The notes: generated by a model from the sequence alone, not told the origin. Counted from the first letter of the stretch, positions 35,298 to 47,432 are shown. The stretch is DNA of 64,000 nucleotides from Rutstroemia sp. NJR-2017a BVV2 (GCA_002946415.1 NJPS01000024.1:1-64000); one strand, 5' to 3'. Numbers and translations are program-made.

Positions 35298-36473
35298 CTA
35301 CCTCGTGGCTTTCAATATTGCCTTTGCAAGCTCCCAAACACCCTTAAAATATTGTGACAGTGGTATCATCACACTATCCGTCCTCGACAAGTGTAACTGT
35401 GTCAACAAACTGACCATGCTAATGAAGCTTGCTATCGAGAACACCGAAATTGACAAAGATGTTTCTTTAAGAATCGCGAGCCGCGGATGCGTTAAATGGT
35501 AAAGTATCGTTAATGTCTGCAATCAGAATCAGAAGGGTGTATGAAGAAGAGTCTAAGAACGAAGGACGGTTTACGCTGGCTATGCATATCCAAGCGGGGA
35601 GAAGGAGGCGTGCATCCTCCGAGCCACCGGATAAATACAGTATCCACGACGTGGTGTAGGCATTTATTGAACTGATGGTAAGAAGACGAACGATCGTGGC
35701 TATGAGAAGAGTTGGATGCAAATTTATCAAAGTCAAGATCACATTGCTGCATACCTTGAGGAGTGTAATTCAGTAGCCTGCGTGAGTGTAAGTTACTTAA
35801 AGGTCCTTGTTATAGCTGAGCCCTTGTTGTAGCCGAGCTTTACCACAGGGTGAACGAGATGGGGATTTGCATACCATCGAGACATCAGACAGTCCGTAAA
35901 GAAGAAGGCCAAATACGCCGAGGAGAAACACTTCATCTCGATCAGCATAAATCGTCCTTGAGACATTATCATTCCGGACCACTGATCAGCTAACGTTGTG
36001 AAATTTCATCGTACCCACTGCACACAGAGTTAGTATTGTATGCGACTAAGATTGACACCCAGACCAGAAAGCATTATATGCTCCTTCGATGATGATGGGC
36101 AAATATCATCCTTCGTCTCTAGGATCAAGCTTACAAGAACAGCCAGGAAAACCTCAGTAACCCTAAACCTCTTCTCAACACTCCATTGCCCGCCCGCAGT
36201 ATACGTATCCATCTCATGCCATATCAACTCGCCCATAAAGGTCAGCGCGCATCGTAGACCCCACCAGCCAGCCGGTGCGACGCTCAGGAGCCGACAGAAT
36301 AACAATGGAAAATGCCAGCATTTATCCACACCAAGGAGGACTGCGACACGGGGATGGAGAACAGACGTCTTGCCTTCCGGATCTGCAGGGTGCAGGTTTG
36401 GTTGGTAGGAGGGAGGCGACGGAGGAAGGAGAGTAGATGGTTCTACAAGAGGGACAGAGGAGGGTCCCTGCAC
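35298..36473 (-). CDS. EOS1: EOS1-like N-glycosylation / ER membrane protein
   Basis: Six exons give 254 residues: 36473-36135, 36017-36015 (3 nt), 35930-35875, 35777-35755 (23 nt), 35699-35575, 35516-35298. Family landmarks appear in order: LHPRVAVLLGVDKCWHFPLL, PAGWWGLRCALT, RFRVTEVFLAVL, SSAYLAFFFTDCLMSRW, LLNYTP, VRLLTISSINAYTTSWILYL, and ISVFSIASFISMVSLL. Four to five hydrophobic segments suggest a multipass ER protein. Yeast Eos1 is needed for normal N-glycosylation and oxidative-stress tolerance; the molecular activity is unknown. All exon phases agree. The 3 nt exon (TGG, Trp) has a perfect TACTAAC branch and CAG acceptor before it and GTACG after it. Skipping it also keeps frame. Confidence 0.85.
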
Positions 36474-36943
36474 ACGACGACGTTGGGAAGCCAGAGGGAG
36501 GGTTGTTTACGGCATGTGCTGCCGCATTGCAGTCTTCGACGTATGTATAGGCTTCTCTCTGGACTAACGTACATTGTAAGCAAATTGAACAGAATTGTAT
36601 TTGATGGTCGAAATAATGGATGCGAAATCAAAGATATTTTGAAATTGCCTACCGGGAAAGAGGATAATACGGGTCCCCAATTATATGGAAGAGCAGAGGC
36701 CTCAAAATCAAAGTGTAGTGGTCATTGTCACCCTCATTTCTGACGACTATTACCGTTCCAAGCAAGTGGTTCCCACCCTTCTCAGCCTTGTCAGCTCCCC
36801 TCAGCAATCCCAGCCACAGGTCTGCTCATCAGCCACCACCACCACAAGGCTGCTTCATATTTTGTCGCATCGAAAAATTTGGTTGCGCCTTGCGGTATTG
36901 CCATTCCTCCTCTATCCCATTGTACTTGTATTAATCTCTTTTG
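36474..36943. promoter_or_regulatory. Divergent promoter between EOS1 and mL45-like genes
   Basis: 470 bp between two start codons facing away from each other; probably carries both promoters. No specific motif claimed. Confidence 0.5.
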
Positions 36944-37817
36944 ATGGCTTACTCACTACGAAACAATGTCCTCGCCGTTCCCCGATTCCTCTCCCCGCTC
37001 TCCAGATCCAGATGCTTCTCAAGCTTGCCTGCTCGACAAGCTGCACCTAATGCGAAGCCCGCAGACCGTCGGCTGCGAAACCAACGCCAGCTGCCTACTG
37101 ACTTGGGTCTCTTGACCAGTACGTCTATATATACTTACAACATGCATGTCGTCTACTAATCATGTCAAAGACACCTTCATCAAACCTTCCTTAAGCCACC
37201 AGCTCTCGTTACTTAAGACTCCAAAGAGCTTCGCAAAACTACAATGGATGCTCTGGAAAGCTCGAGTCATGGATATGGTATCGATATTCGCAATGAAGTT
37301 CAGTTCTCCTCGAGTGGGTCGTATGAAGTATAAGATCCAGCTCGACCGCCACAGAATAGTACCTACAGCCAAGGGTATGCACGATGAGATGTACAAAGCG
37401 TTCGCAGAAGGAGACTCCAAAACCTTGCACAAGATATGCGCAGATGGGCTGTACGAGTCATTTATGGGGCGCATAGGAGCTCGACCGAGGGGCGAGAAAG
37501 TAGAATGGGAATTGGTTCGCATGAATGGAACACCGAAAATAATTTCCCATCGAGCGGCAACATTACCCGTGCCCATGGGCACGGGTTCTTTCCTGCGACA
37601 AGCTGTGGTACGTATTGCGAGTCGACAGAGGATGACACGGAAGTCACGGAATGGGGAAGTAGTACCTGGGAGTGGGAAGGAGAAGGATGTGGTGGAGTAC
37701 TTGGTTCTGCAGATGTTCTATCGCGGATATGAACCGGGCGAATGGCGGATTTGGGGCACGACAGAGGAAACTACATTAGAGAGGGCCGAGGAGTGGGAAG
37801 AGGAAGCCGTGGCTTAG
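36944..37817 (+). CDS. Mitochondrial ribosome-associated protein, mL45 / Mba1-like (Tim44-like fold)
   Basis: Two exons (36944-37118, 37171-37817) give 273 residues. The N terminus is rich in Arg/Ser with few acids (MAYSLRNNVLAVPRF...RSRCFSSLPARQ), a typical mitochondrial targeting sequence. The mature part holds a Tim44-like/mL45 domain: KLQWMLWKARVMDMVSIFAM, a DEMYKAFAEGDSKTLHKICA helix pair, and later beta strands (VEYLVLQMFYRGYEPGEWRI). Mba1/mL45 sits at the exit of the mitochondrial ribosome and helps insert nascent proteins into the inner membrane. The acidic C terminus (LERAEEWEEEAVA) is an end feature. Start at 36944 is preferred, with the presequence beginning there. Confidence 0.82.
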
Positions 37818-38773
37818 TGAGCGGCATAGGCTAAAGCGCCAGGCGCTGGGGGGATGTTGTTCGACTGTAAGATATTCACGGCAGGGAGATGCCATGTAAC
37901 TTATCTTGGGTGTAGGCCCTCATATCTACTTCTATTGCCTGGGCTGTCCTTTGCTCTTACGATACTCGTATAAGCTCCTCGCTGGTGATGCTATGAATGC
38001 CCGTTGTCATTCGGTCGCCACTGGCTGGATCTTCTCACTTTCCCGTTCAGTCCTAAGTTCAGGACCACCTTGCACAAGAAACCCTTCCAAGAACCAGTCT
38101 GCCGACTTCCAAAGAGATCCTGTCTAGCAGGTCGAGAGCTTTGTGCTCTTAGGTACTGGGGAAAGGAAACATGGAATTGTCTCAGTACTTTCAACGATTC
38201 AAGTATGTTTTCACCAACAAAGTCTAGGGTAGTATAATCAACTTCAAGGGATCTTTCAAAGGGTGATTGTCAATGCATTACAGTTGTTACAGGGCGGTGT
38301 AGGTGGAGGTTATGACAATAAATTACATTCTTGAATTCGCTTCTATGATGTCAATGATTTGGTTCATAGAAATCTAAGCTACAATACAACTCGGTGATAG
38401 TACATAAGCTCGTATGAAATGGAAGACTCTATCCTATATCTATCTTGTCCAACGGAGCAAGAGGATCAATAGGGAGCCTGGTACAGGTCATATCAATACA
38501 CAGGCAGAGCAACATGATGCCCCGGCATGATCAAGTGACAATAAACCAGTACAGTCTTAAATAAAGCCAGATATCTGCAACTTGACAAGACTTATCACGA
38601 CCTCTGCAAAATCAGAAGTCGGAAACATATCGACAAAACGTGGATATCATCAGCATCATTATCGTGAACAAGGAGAGAAATTCAACAGAAATACAAAGAA
38701 AGATAGACGAACACCTCTGCCGATGAACAGAAAGCTTGATCGCCATGATCGTACTTGAGAACAGATGAACGTC
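37818..38773. other. Convergent intergenic region
   Basis: About 960 bp between the mL45-like and RRM-protein stops. AT-rich near 38240-38700, consistent with long 3' UTRs. No gene supported. Confidence 0.5.
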
Positions 38774-41634
38774 TCAGTGAGACTCTAAAGAGCGTTCAAT
38801 ATCTGCAGCATGTCCACTGGGGGTAGGTGTTGCAGAGCGGTCTTCATGAACCTTGCTCCCAACAACAGCTGGGGAGTATGGCGATGGATGGTACACTTGC
38901 TGTCCTGAAGACTGCTGGCTCGCAGGAGGGCCGTGCATACCCCAGTATGGTGCTGGAGAGTATTGCTGGTATGGCGAATATCCGTAATAAGGAGACGGGG
39001 CTCCCGGGCTCCCAGATAACTCAGAAGCTGGTGCTGCACTGCGCATTTCATAACCTGGGCTTCCAGCATATGGGTAGTAAGCTGGTGCTGGGGAGTAGGC
39101 TGTAGCATTGCTGAAGTAATGGCCCTGGCCGTCTGTAAAGACTGCAGATGGAGCTGTGTATCCATAGTACGGACTGTATGCTGTGTAGTTGTATGGGGAT
39201 GCATATGTAGCGGGAGACATCTGAGAAGATGGAGAAGTCTGCTGTTCTTCAAAGCGTCGAGTATTTGGAGACTGGAATGGCCGAGCTGATGTTGCAGTCT
39301 GGGGTCTTGCGGATCTACCTCGACTACCACCGTTCTCGGAGTCTTTCTGGGCAACTCTAAGAGACTTTCCAGCAAAGGTGAATCCATTCTACTCCGTGTC
39401 AGTTATTAATTGATCTATCAATGAAATGGCCGATTTCCTACCTTGGCACTGACCGCGTTGGCAACAGCCAGTGGGGATCTGAACTCAATGAAAGCGAAGG
39501 CAAATTTCTCCTCTGCTAATGAAATGCAAGGTTAGCAGATCTTCATTTGCACGGTATGCTATAACTCACGCTCAAATTTTGACGCATTTTCGCGAAGGCT
39601 GATCTCCTGGATTTCACCGTAGTGTTCAAACAAGTCACGAAGCTGCTGCTCTGTGGTTCTCAAAGGAAGGTTACCGACGAAGATGGAACGACGGTCTACT
39701 TCGTATCTTGCTAGGTATGCTTTGGTGGCATCTATTTCTGGAGGAGAACGAGCCTGTTGATTTGGCGAGGCAAGACCTGCAATTGGTTGCATCTTGAAAA
39801 GTTCATGGTTGCGGAAGGCCTGATGAAGGGTAAGCGGTAATGCGAGCCAATGCAGGAAAGACGACTTACAGATTGAGCATCTTGACCTTCATCGTACATC
39901 TCGAACTGAACGATGACACCTTCATTCAGATTGAGTGCGGTACGTTCAACATGTGAAGCTGTATAGCAAAGTTCTATCTTGCCGAAACGTTCAAGGAGCT
40001 CTCTGGCTTCCTCGGGAGTGACCACAGGCCCGTATTTACGCTCAATGAAAAAGAGGCCTAGACATGAATTAGTCGGATATGAATCCACGACTCAGTTTTG
40101 TGTTTGACTTACGATGGGCCTTGGCTTTCTCACAGCGACATGGTCTACCTTTGATGAGACGTCCTCTACCTTCTCTAATGGCTCGCTCGGCATGCTCCTG
40201 TTTCTGTTGCGGCTTAGATGCAGTACAGCAGTTTGTGAACAGAATTACCTACGGTGTACTGACAAAATGCGAAAGGCATGTGCTTCCCGTCACGACGGAT
40301 CTTGACGAAGACCGGACCATACTCACGGAAGATTTGCGTAACAGCCATCTGCAGTGAGTCTTCATTCTCCGATTGGAGCAGACTTGATATTGTTAGCATA
40401 GTAATGATACTGGGTAAATAGTGATGGGAGACATACTTGGCAACGAAAACGCAGCAGGAAGGAGGGTAAACAGCTTGTGCATCCTCGGCCTTGACGACGC
40501 TGTATGCGTTCATACGATTACTCGACGGACCAGAACTCTCTGAAACATGCTCCTGGACATGGAAAGAGAGCTTTCGTTGTGCATCACCGTAGTTTCCCTC
40601 TGCCGGGATTACCTTTGGCTTCGTGGGCGATTGCTCAGAATTATCACTCGAATTGGAGCGCCAGTTGCCACTGAAAATCTTACGATCCTGTCCAGGACCT
40701 TTAGGAGTACGCTGCTCGGAGGCTCGATGCATTGAAGAGTTTTTACTTGGAGACTGGAACGGATCGTCAATGCTACCTCGAGTACCACCTCGGACGAAGG
40801 GTGGAGAATAACTGGGCGGGTGCGGGTCAGTGATTAAGCGTGCAGATTCCGGAAAGATGGCTTACCGCTCAGCATTTGGAAGGTATTTCTTTGCGGTCAC
40901 CTTGGAAAGTTCCGTGGAACATGCACTTGAAGTCTGAGTATTGACCTCAATATTGTTGTTGTCATGAACAGCGAGACTCGCGACTGCAGTGAGAAGTGCT
41001 CCATCTATACATAGATTAGCAACCGTTGTCGACTGTGAAGCATTGAGTCGGTCTTGATGGAAGTAATTTCCCATACACGACCAACAAATTGCTGGTGCAG
41101 AGAATGCGATGAGTTAAAGCAACACAATACAGGTTCTGCAAATAGCAGAAGTGAAGTGTACATACGAAAGCCTCTAAAGCTCACAGGCATTCTTGGCACA
41201 AACTGATGATGTTGTTTGTATGAAGTAGCTTTCAAAAATGAGAACAATAAATCACAAGAGGAAGACCATATGATGAAAGACAGGGAAGGGGTGATAGAAA
41301 TATGAGCGCCAACTCGCTCACAGAGCAGACGTCAATTGAGTGGACATCTCATACGTAGAAGTTTGACCGTGGTGGAGGATAGGGCGGATGGGTGGGTGAA
41401 TACACTTTAGAAGGTGAATAAAAAGAAACAGTTGTACGTACCATCATTGTCTGGTGTTGGAGGAACATCAGCATCGGAGTCACTGGCTGCCGAACTACCG
41501 TAAGTACTGGCGGGAGAGGGTTCGATCTGGGTAGAACGCGCAGAGTGCAAGCCAGAATTACCGCATGCTGTTGTGCATGAAGTAGAGCTGGTGTCTACTG
41601 CATGGCCGTGAGTCGAAGGAGTGGCAGGCGACAT
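38774..41634 (-). CDS. RNA-binding protein with three RRM domains
   Basis: Nine exons, all in phase, give 683 residues: 41634-41442, 41004-40866, 40811-40437, 40382-40253, 40203-40113, 40057-39870, 39819-39570, 39512-39442, 39388-38774. The N terminus is Ser/Thr-rich. RRM1 (~235-315) shows SCCVFVANL and MPFAFCQYT, followed by an R-rich RCEKAKAHR. RRM2 (~310-380) begins RLFFIERKYGP. RRM3 (~415-500) shows RRSIFVGNLPLRTTEQQLRD and KFAFAFIEFRS. The C-terminal ~180 residues are a low-complexity Tyr/Pro/Ser/Gln tail (YYGYSPYQQYSPAPYWGMHG), typical of RNA-granule proteins. Exact orthology is not assigned. The first intron is long (~437 nt), and a small optional exon around 41150-41220 cannot be excluded. 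Confidence 0.85.
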
Positions 41635-42744
41635 GATCAAGCTCAGTGATTCAGAAGATTCCCGAATTGTTCGATTGAAGATTGGCTAGATGAAAGCTGG
41701 CTGAGAAAAGAGTGTGTAGAATGGAGACGGCGACGCAGCACGGGAAAAGATAACTTTACGTGATCGTTTCGCCTGAAGCAGGTGGCGTGCTTCTCGCGGA
41801 CCGGAGAGAGAGAAAAGAGAGAGTAAACAGGGAATGTGAGATGGCGAAGACAAAAGATGGACGGGTAGAACGTAGAGACCGTGGATAACGAGAAGTAAAA
41901 GGGAAAAAGAGGGAAATCGGAAGGAGAAAGAATGAAGGCGACGAGAGGAAAAATCTAACGTAGAGATGCCAACAAAAGAAGAAAGAAGGGCGGGTGGAAA
42001 AGAAGAGAAAAGAAGAGACGACGATCGGAAGATGTAGACCGGTATACAGCGGGGAGATGGCGGAAGGAACGCGCCGCAACGCGGTATGAAGGTTTAAACT
42101 TTATTACATCTTCACCTGCGCACTCTTCGCCTTTAGAACCATACAGATATAATCGTGACCAAAGACCAGAGACCAGAGAACGCAGGCCACTGGCGACACA
42201 ACGCAACACATCTCGTTGCCTTCCATGATACCTCAGTCTTACATGTAGATCGAATGGGCCTAACTACATAGTATAGCTATCATGAAGAAAATATTCCTGA
42301 AAGGCCTCAAGTAGCCCACGGTGCAGGCAGAACGAAGATTAAAAGTCAGGACAAGATAGTATTGGCCCGAACATCCATCTTGCCGACCATCTGTAACTAG
42401 AAGTAAAAATCATTATCATTCGACAATCAACTAGGGTCTCTCGTAGTTTACCAGTCATACTGTTACTGCCGCACTGCCTATCATGCAATGCAATGGACTT
42501 CGTGTCCTTGGCAACATCGAAGTTTATACTGTGAAGTCGGAGCTGGCAGAAAGTTTATCCGGGGACTGCGGGACCTTCCTGATGATTGATATTCACACCA
42601 AGCTTTGCCGATGTTTTTATGTCCAAATCCGCGACGTCACGGATAATAAGTTGTGTATGAACTCCGCAACTTTTGTCTCCAGCTTCTCCTCTTGGAGCCC
42701 TGTTCTTCTCCAATTGCGCATCTAAGGTCATTGAAATATACAAA
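41635..42744. promoter_or_regulatory. Divergent intergenic region between RRM-protein and CIA30 genes
   Basis: 1.1 kb between two starts. 41760-42060 is strongly purine-rich on the plus strand (GAGA/AAGA tracts; pyrimidine-rich in the sense of the RRM gene), a usual look for fungal 5' UTRs and promoters. The long reverse frame there is an artefact of this bias. Confidence 0.55.
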
Positions 42745-43639
42745 ATGAGAGTTACACAGAGCTTAGCCAAAGGCTTCTTTGCCCGGAGTTTGGATGAGTT
42801 CAAACGACTGTCAGTCAGTGGTATGCCCAAACAATTGCGCAGCCGATCTCTCTGTGGTCTTTGCGACTTTCATCTGATTGCGCTGACATTATCTTCTAGC
42901 TCTGACAGCAGAAGGTACACGAAGAGCCACTGGCCCTTATCCTCTCGCAATTTTCCACGACCCGGAGTCGCTCAAGGATTGCAAGGTGATGTCTGATGCC
43001 GATATAGGCGGATTTTCCAAGGCGTACTTTGATTGGGTTCCGCCGACATCAAATCCACACCCTACCTTATCTGAAAACAAGAATGGCCATGTTAAATTCC
43101 ATGGAAATATATCTATCGAACTACCTCCGAACCGGCCCCACATCCAACGGAGCGGATACGCTGCTTGGAGGACTCATGATCCAAAGCCTACAATATTTGG
43201 AAAATCACTTTGGGATATAGATGCTTATGCATTCCTCGCTCTGCGGATCAAGAGCGACGGCAGGAAGTACTTTGTGAACCTACAGACAGAGTCGATAGTC
43301 CCTACAGATATACATCAACACAGACTCTATGCACGGCGGCCGGGAGAGTGGGAGACGGTGTTGATTAAATGGAATGAGTTTGTGCGGACAAATCATGGCG
43401 TGGTAGTGGAACCGCAGACAGAACTACTGAGACAGAAGTTACGGACGGTTGGAATAGGGCTAATCGACAGAGTCCCTGGCCCGTTTGAACTTTACATAGA
43501 AAGAATATGGGCCACGAATGGATTGAGTGAGACCGATTTGGAAGAAGATGGCAGGAAAGAGGAAGGGCAGTTGAAGAGTAAGCATGGAGAGAAAATCCGA
43601 TGGGATGAAGAGAAAGCTGCAAAACATACCAAATCTTGA
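42745..43639 (+). CDS. CIA30-domain complex I assembly factor
   Basis: Two exons (42745-42820, 42900-43639) give 271 residues. The CIA30 (NDUFAF1) domain is recognised by AIFHDPESLKDCKVMSDADI, GGFSKAYFDWV, VKFHGNISIELPPN, RSGYAAWRT, DAYAFLALRIKSDGRKYFVN, and LRTVGIGLIDRVPGPFELYI. The family helps assemble the membrane arm of mitochondrial NADH:ubiquinone oxidoreductase. The N-terminal ~25 residues (MRVTQSLAKGFFARSLDEFK) form a plausible mitochondrial presequence with basic and hydrophobic spacing. The charged Lys/Glu tail is dispensable-looking. Length is near the fungal norm. An alternative ATG at 42483 upstream is out of phase. Confidence 0.9.
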
Positions 43640-44039
43640 TAATTTTAATAATAAAGGAACATACTGCCATGCTCTCACTATTAAGCATGTAAATCTATGG
43701 GATGCTTTGAAAGTGTGCTACTCACGTTGAACTGTCATATTTTCTCTGGCTCTTTCCTACCTGTATTGCAGCTGTGGTTGAAATTTAACCATACTGTACT
43801 CGTACCCCGCACTTCTTTCTTTACAGTAATCGCGTCTAACCTGAACGCGTCTCGTGAAAACTCGTGAAAACCGACTTCGTATTTCCGCCAGCGATTCCTT
43901 GACCGGATAGCCAAAGTTGACCAATTTGATGGCCGTTGTTAATCGACGCAACATCACGGTTTCGTCGTGACCAAAAGAAACACACGACCATGGATAATGA
44001 TTATTAGCACGCAGCTGCCCGGAGACACCTTCAAAGCTG
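43640..44039. other. Intergenic region
   Basis: 400 bp between the CIA30 stop and the APC5 start on the same strand; contains the CIA30 3' UTR and the APC5 promoter. A near-perfect duplication CTCGTGAAAA occurs at ~43851-43870. Confidence 0.5.
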
Positions 44040-46481
44040 ATGAACATGGCGCGTTATCTGATACCGTCCAAATTAGGTCTTCTCGCACTTGTTGAGTTGT
44101 ACACCGATGGAATCGTATCTACATCGTCTACCATTCCAATACTGTCCTTCATTCTCTCACAATTACTACCATCGAGTTCGGTCAAGCAAACGACAAATTC
44201 CTCCGCATCGGGACAATATTCTGTACTTAATCTTGAAGCATTCGAGACACTTCTCAAGCACCACAATGCCGCTCTAGGACATCCTGGCAGATCGCTGTGG
44301 GATCACTTTCTTGCAAAGATATGGAAAATCGATAGTCTTAACGCTCTACATGAATTCTTCGCTCGGCTCAACAGTTTACTAGCAAAGACGCGGGAGGAGA
44401 TCAAGAAAGATGGCGAACTTGGCATACCTCCCCCGGCTGAAGATATGATTCTGCTATCACGTACATCACCGCTGGGAAGCTTTGTACGAAGAGCTAAGAT
44501 CGAATTCGAACGACTGAAATTTGGTGATGTTCTACAGCTCTGGACCACATTCATTAGATGGCGACAGGAGTCGAAGACATACTGGGCAAGAAGAGGCGGT
44601 ATTCTTAGCAAGTGGGCTGGAGATCAAGTGCTGTCCGAAGGAGAGGAAGAGTGGGGACTAGAAGAGACGGAGACTCTGGCCCAGATTGCATACGGAGGTC
44701 TGGAGGACGATGGCTATGCTGGGTCGATCAGTACGGACGACGTAGAGAAGCTACTCGAGTTCCATGTCGAGCAGATGCAAAGCAAGTTCTCTCAGTGTTG
44801 ATATTCATTGCTTAGTTCTTTCTCTGACCACAAGGATTCTAGAACTCGGTACCCGCATGCCCGTTGAGGTAAAAGCCAAGCTCAAAGCACTCCTAGATGA
44901 CAGTATTGTCACGCCTAGCCTTTCGCATTACTTGATGTCAGTCTTATACTCTTTGTGACTCTACTCATCTAATCCGTGTGCAGCTTTTTGGATGCTTGGC
45001 GTTCCGGCGACTATCCTTCCTCATTTGATAACCTACATCGTTACTTTGATTATACCATGCAAAATCGGGACCGTCTGTTCTACCAGTACGCTCTCATGAA
45101 TCTTGCTGTACTCCAAGCTGACTTCGAGTGCTACGACGAGGCAGTCGCGGCAATGTTGGAGACAGTGTCCACCGCTCGTGAGAATAAGGACATGGCATGC
45201 TTGAACTTTGCTCTGAATTGGTTGTACCATTTCGGAAAGGCTCACCCGAAAGTGATTGCAGGTTCAGGTTCTACAAACATGCTGGGGGTTGAAAAAGAGG
45301 GCCTTGCATTTCTCCGCATCAAAGCCAAGGAGACTGGCATGTGGACACTCTGGAGCTCTTCCTTACTCAGCGAGGCTAAGCTGGTATTGTCTAACGGCGA
45401 GAGCATTGCTACTGCATTTGAAGGCATACTAAAAAGCTCACACCTCGTTGCGGAGAAGGGTATGAAGAGCATGATGGGGCCCCAAACTGCAATGCAATCC
45501 TCCATCTGGGGTCGGTTAGGGGTAGTTCACTTATCGAAACAGTACAGCGAGATCTTCCTCCGATGCCATTCTCGATATGCTCTTTTTGACGATACACTGA
45601 GGTTCACTTGCCGGATTGCGCACTATCTAATGGAGCGTGGATCTTATGAGGAGGCTACGGAACGACTTGAGAATCTTGACTCCAATGCTTTACGTTCTTG
45701 GAAAGCCAACCAGTACTGGTTGAGGTACCGCGGTATACTTCGCCTTAAGCATGATCTCCATACCAACAATCTAGAAGGGGCAGATCACGTACTATCTCAG
45801 TTACTTCAATGCGACGGTCTTGAGGCAGACTCAGATCTTTCTTTCGAGATTAGTACACTACAGATAGACTTTCTTATTCGTCGAGCCGACTTTGGGCGAG
45901 CGCTTTTGAAAATAGAGCAATTGGCCCATTCGCTAAAAGAACAAGGGGACGACATCAACTTACTAGTTAGGATGCTGACCACAAAAGCTCAACTATTAAG
46001 CAAGACCGGACGACCCGAAAAAGGATTTTCCGTTGCGATTCGAGCAGCAAGTATATCTTGGAGAGCCCGTTTGATTCCTTCATTATGGGCAGCCATGGGG
46101 GCCATTGTTAACATACTAATTGCTCTTAATGAGTTCCAAGCCGCACGTCAAATTCTCATTGCCGTTATTCCGAGGGCCCTCGAGTGTGACAGCTGCATAC
46201 TGAGCGCCCAGCTTTATTCCTCTCTGGCAGATTCATACATGGGAATTGCTGGCCAAGAAGCCGCAGGCAGCCTCAAAAGAACCGAGAATCTGACGAAGTG
46301 CCTTGACTTTCTAGATCGAGCGTTTAGGGAGTATTCTGCTGTAAAGGATATTAACGGGCAGTGTGAGATGCGGGCTAAAAAGGCAACAGTCATGATGGTC
46401 GTCGGAGATAAGGTCTTAGCAAATGACTATGCGTCCTCATTCCTGGACCTAAAGAGACAGCGAGTAGCCACTGCGTTGTAA
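44040..46481 (+). CDS. APC5: Anaphase-promoting complex subunit 5
   Basis: Three exons (44040-44781, 44843-44936, 44984-46481) give 777 residues. The N-terminal domain begins MARYLIPSKLGLLALVELYT. The APC5 TPR region follows, with FLDAWRSGDYPSSFDNLHRY, FDYTMQNRDRLFYQYALMNL, and AVLQADFECYDEAVAAMLET, then superhelical repeats. APC5 is a scaffold TPR subunit of the APC/C ubiquitin ligase that drives mitotic exit. The gene is one of the usual neighbours of ascomycete MAT loci, with COX13 and APN2. Intron 1 starts with GCAAGT (GC donor at 44782); this alone gives the expected MQ-KLGTRMPVEVKAKL join. Two in-frame ATGs (44040, 44046); the second, giving MARYL, fits the family best. Confidence 0.93.
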
Positions 46482-46705
46482 CTGCCAGCTTCCAAAGATT
46501 TGTGAGGAATGAAAATAGGCACATGTCTCGCACAATTACGGTGTTATGTCAGGAGGAAAAGTATTGCTACCACTAGGAAAGTAGACTACATCTAATGCCA
46601 ATCTATGTTCAACCAACACTTCATGTCGGATAGTCTCTTTAATGTTCGATAAAGTACCCTTAAAGCCGACCCCCTGCACTACCCCCACCATACACTGGTG
46701 CATAT

Positions 46706-47432
46706 CTACTCCGGCTTCTTGTGATAGTTGACCTTCTCATTCCAGCTATTGCAGTTAGCATACATACTCTTGCGTCCGCAGGAAAATGACATTCCATGTC
46801 TTTCATGACTATGAAGCAAACCGGACTCGTCATTGATGGTGCGGGGAAGTAGACGAAACTTACAAAAGTGTCTGAAACACAAAGTTAGCAATTAAATACA
46901 GATGACCACAGGGTTCACTTGCCTTATCACCGTCGCCCCAGAAGTAGTTCTTGGTTCTAATGTTCTGGTACGGATATTCTGGGCGCTCCTCCAATGGTGC
47001 CATATGGTTCCAGTGGGCCCAATGCTCCTCCCACAAGTTGTAAGCGTTGACTGATGCAATTATCAAGCAAGGAATTGTGACACTGTGCGAATCAATCAGC
47101 TTCTGCTTCCGCTATTGCCCATCTTCATGTAGCATTCCCCCACCAGTTGCCGGACAAGCTTACTAGATTGACAACTTTCTCCAGAGATCTGCGCACAACA
47201 ATTAGCTCACTGCCTTGTTCCCAGTCTATCAGAATCATAACTCACCACTAGTAGCGGCAGCGTGATCCTTTACAGCCTTGCGCTCGCGGTTGAAAGCATT
47301 GTCTTCAGCACCTGTGAAACCGGACTCGCTGCTGGCGAAGCGTCGTTGGAATGGGGTGCGAATGGATTGTGGCCGGAGTTGAGCGGCGAAGCGCTGGGTA
47401 GCTGCACGAGACATTGCTCGTTGGGAGAACAT
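46706..47432 (-). CDS. COX13: Cytochrome c oxidase subunit VIa (Cox13)
   Basis: Five exons give 139 residues: 47432-47246, 47188-47164, 47082-46923, 46871-46864 (8 nt), 46745-46706. The N terminus is an Arg-rich mitochondrial presequence (MFSQRAMSRAATQRF...). The mature chain shows DLWRKLSIYVTIPCLIIASV (single membrane span), NAYNLWEEHWAHWNHMAPLE, ERPEYPYQNIRTKNYFWGDG and the terminal FWNEKVNYHKKPE, all classical Cox6a/Cox13. The protein is a regulatory inner-membrane subunit of complex IV. Exon 3 ends at AAG followed by GCAAGT, a GC-AG intron. The 8 nt exon 4 (ACACTTTT) is needed to encode TLF. The gene is tail-to-tail with APC5, 225 bp apart. Confidence 0.92.

Noticed and set aside
41070..41247. 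Extra coding exon inside the first intron of the RRM gene
   Set aside because: The frame is open (FVPRMPVSFRGF), but the following intron would be only ~30 nt and the direct exon 1 to exon 2 join is already in phase; left as a possible alternative.
41756..42209. Long reverse frames upstream of the RRM gene
   Set aside because: Produced by a purine/pyrimidine-biased promoter tract; the peptides are Ser/Phe/Leu runs without family features.
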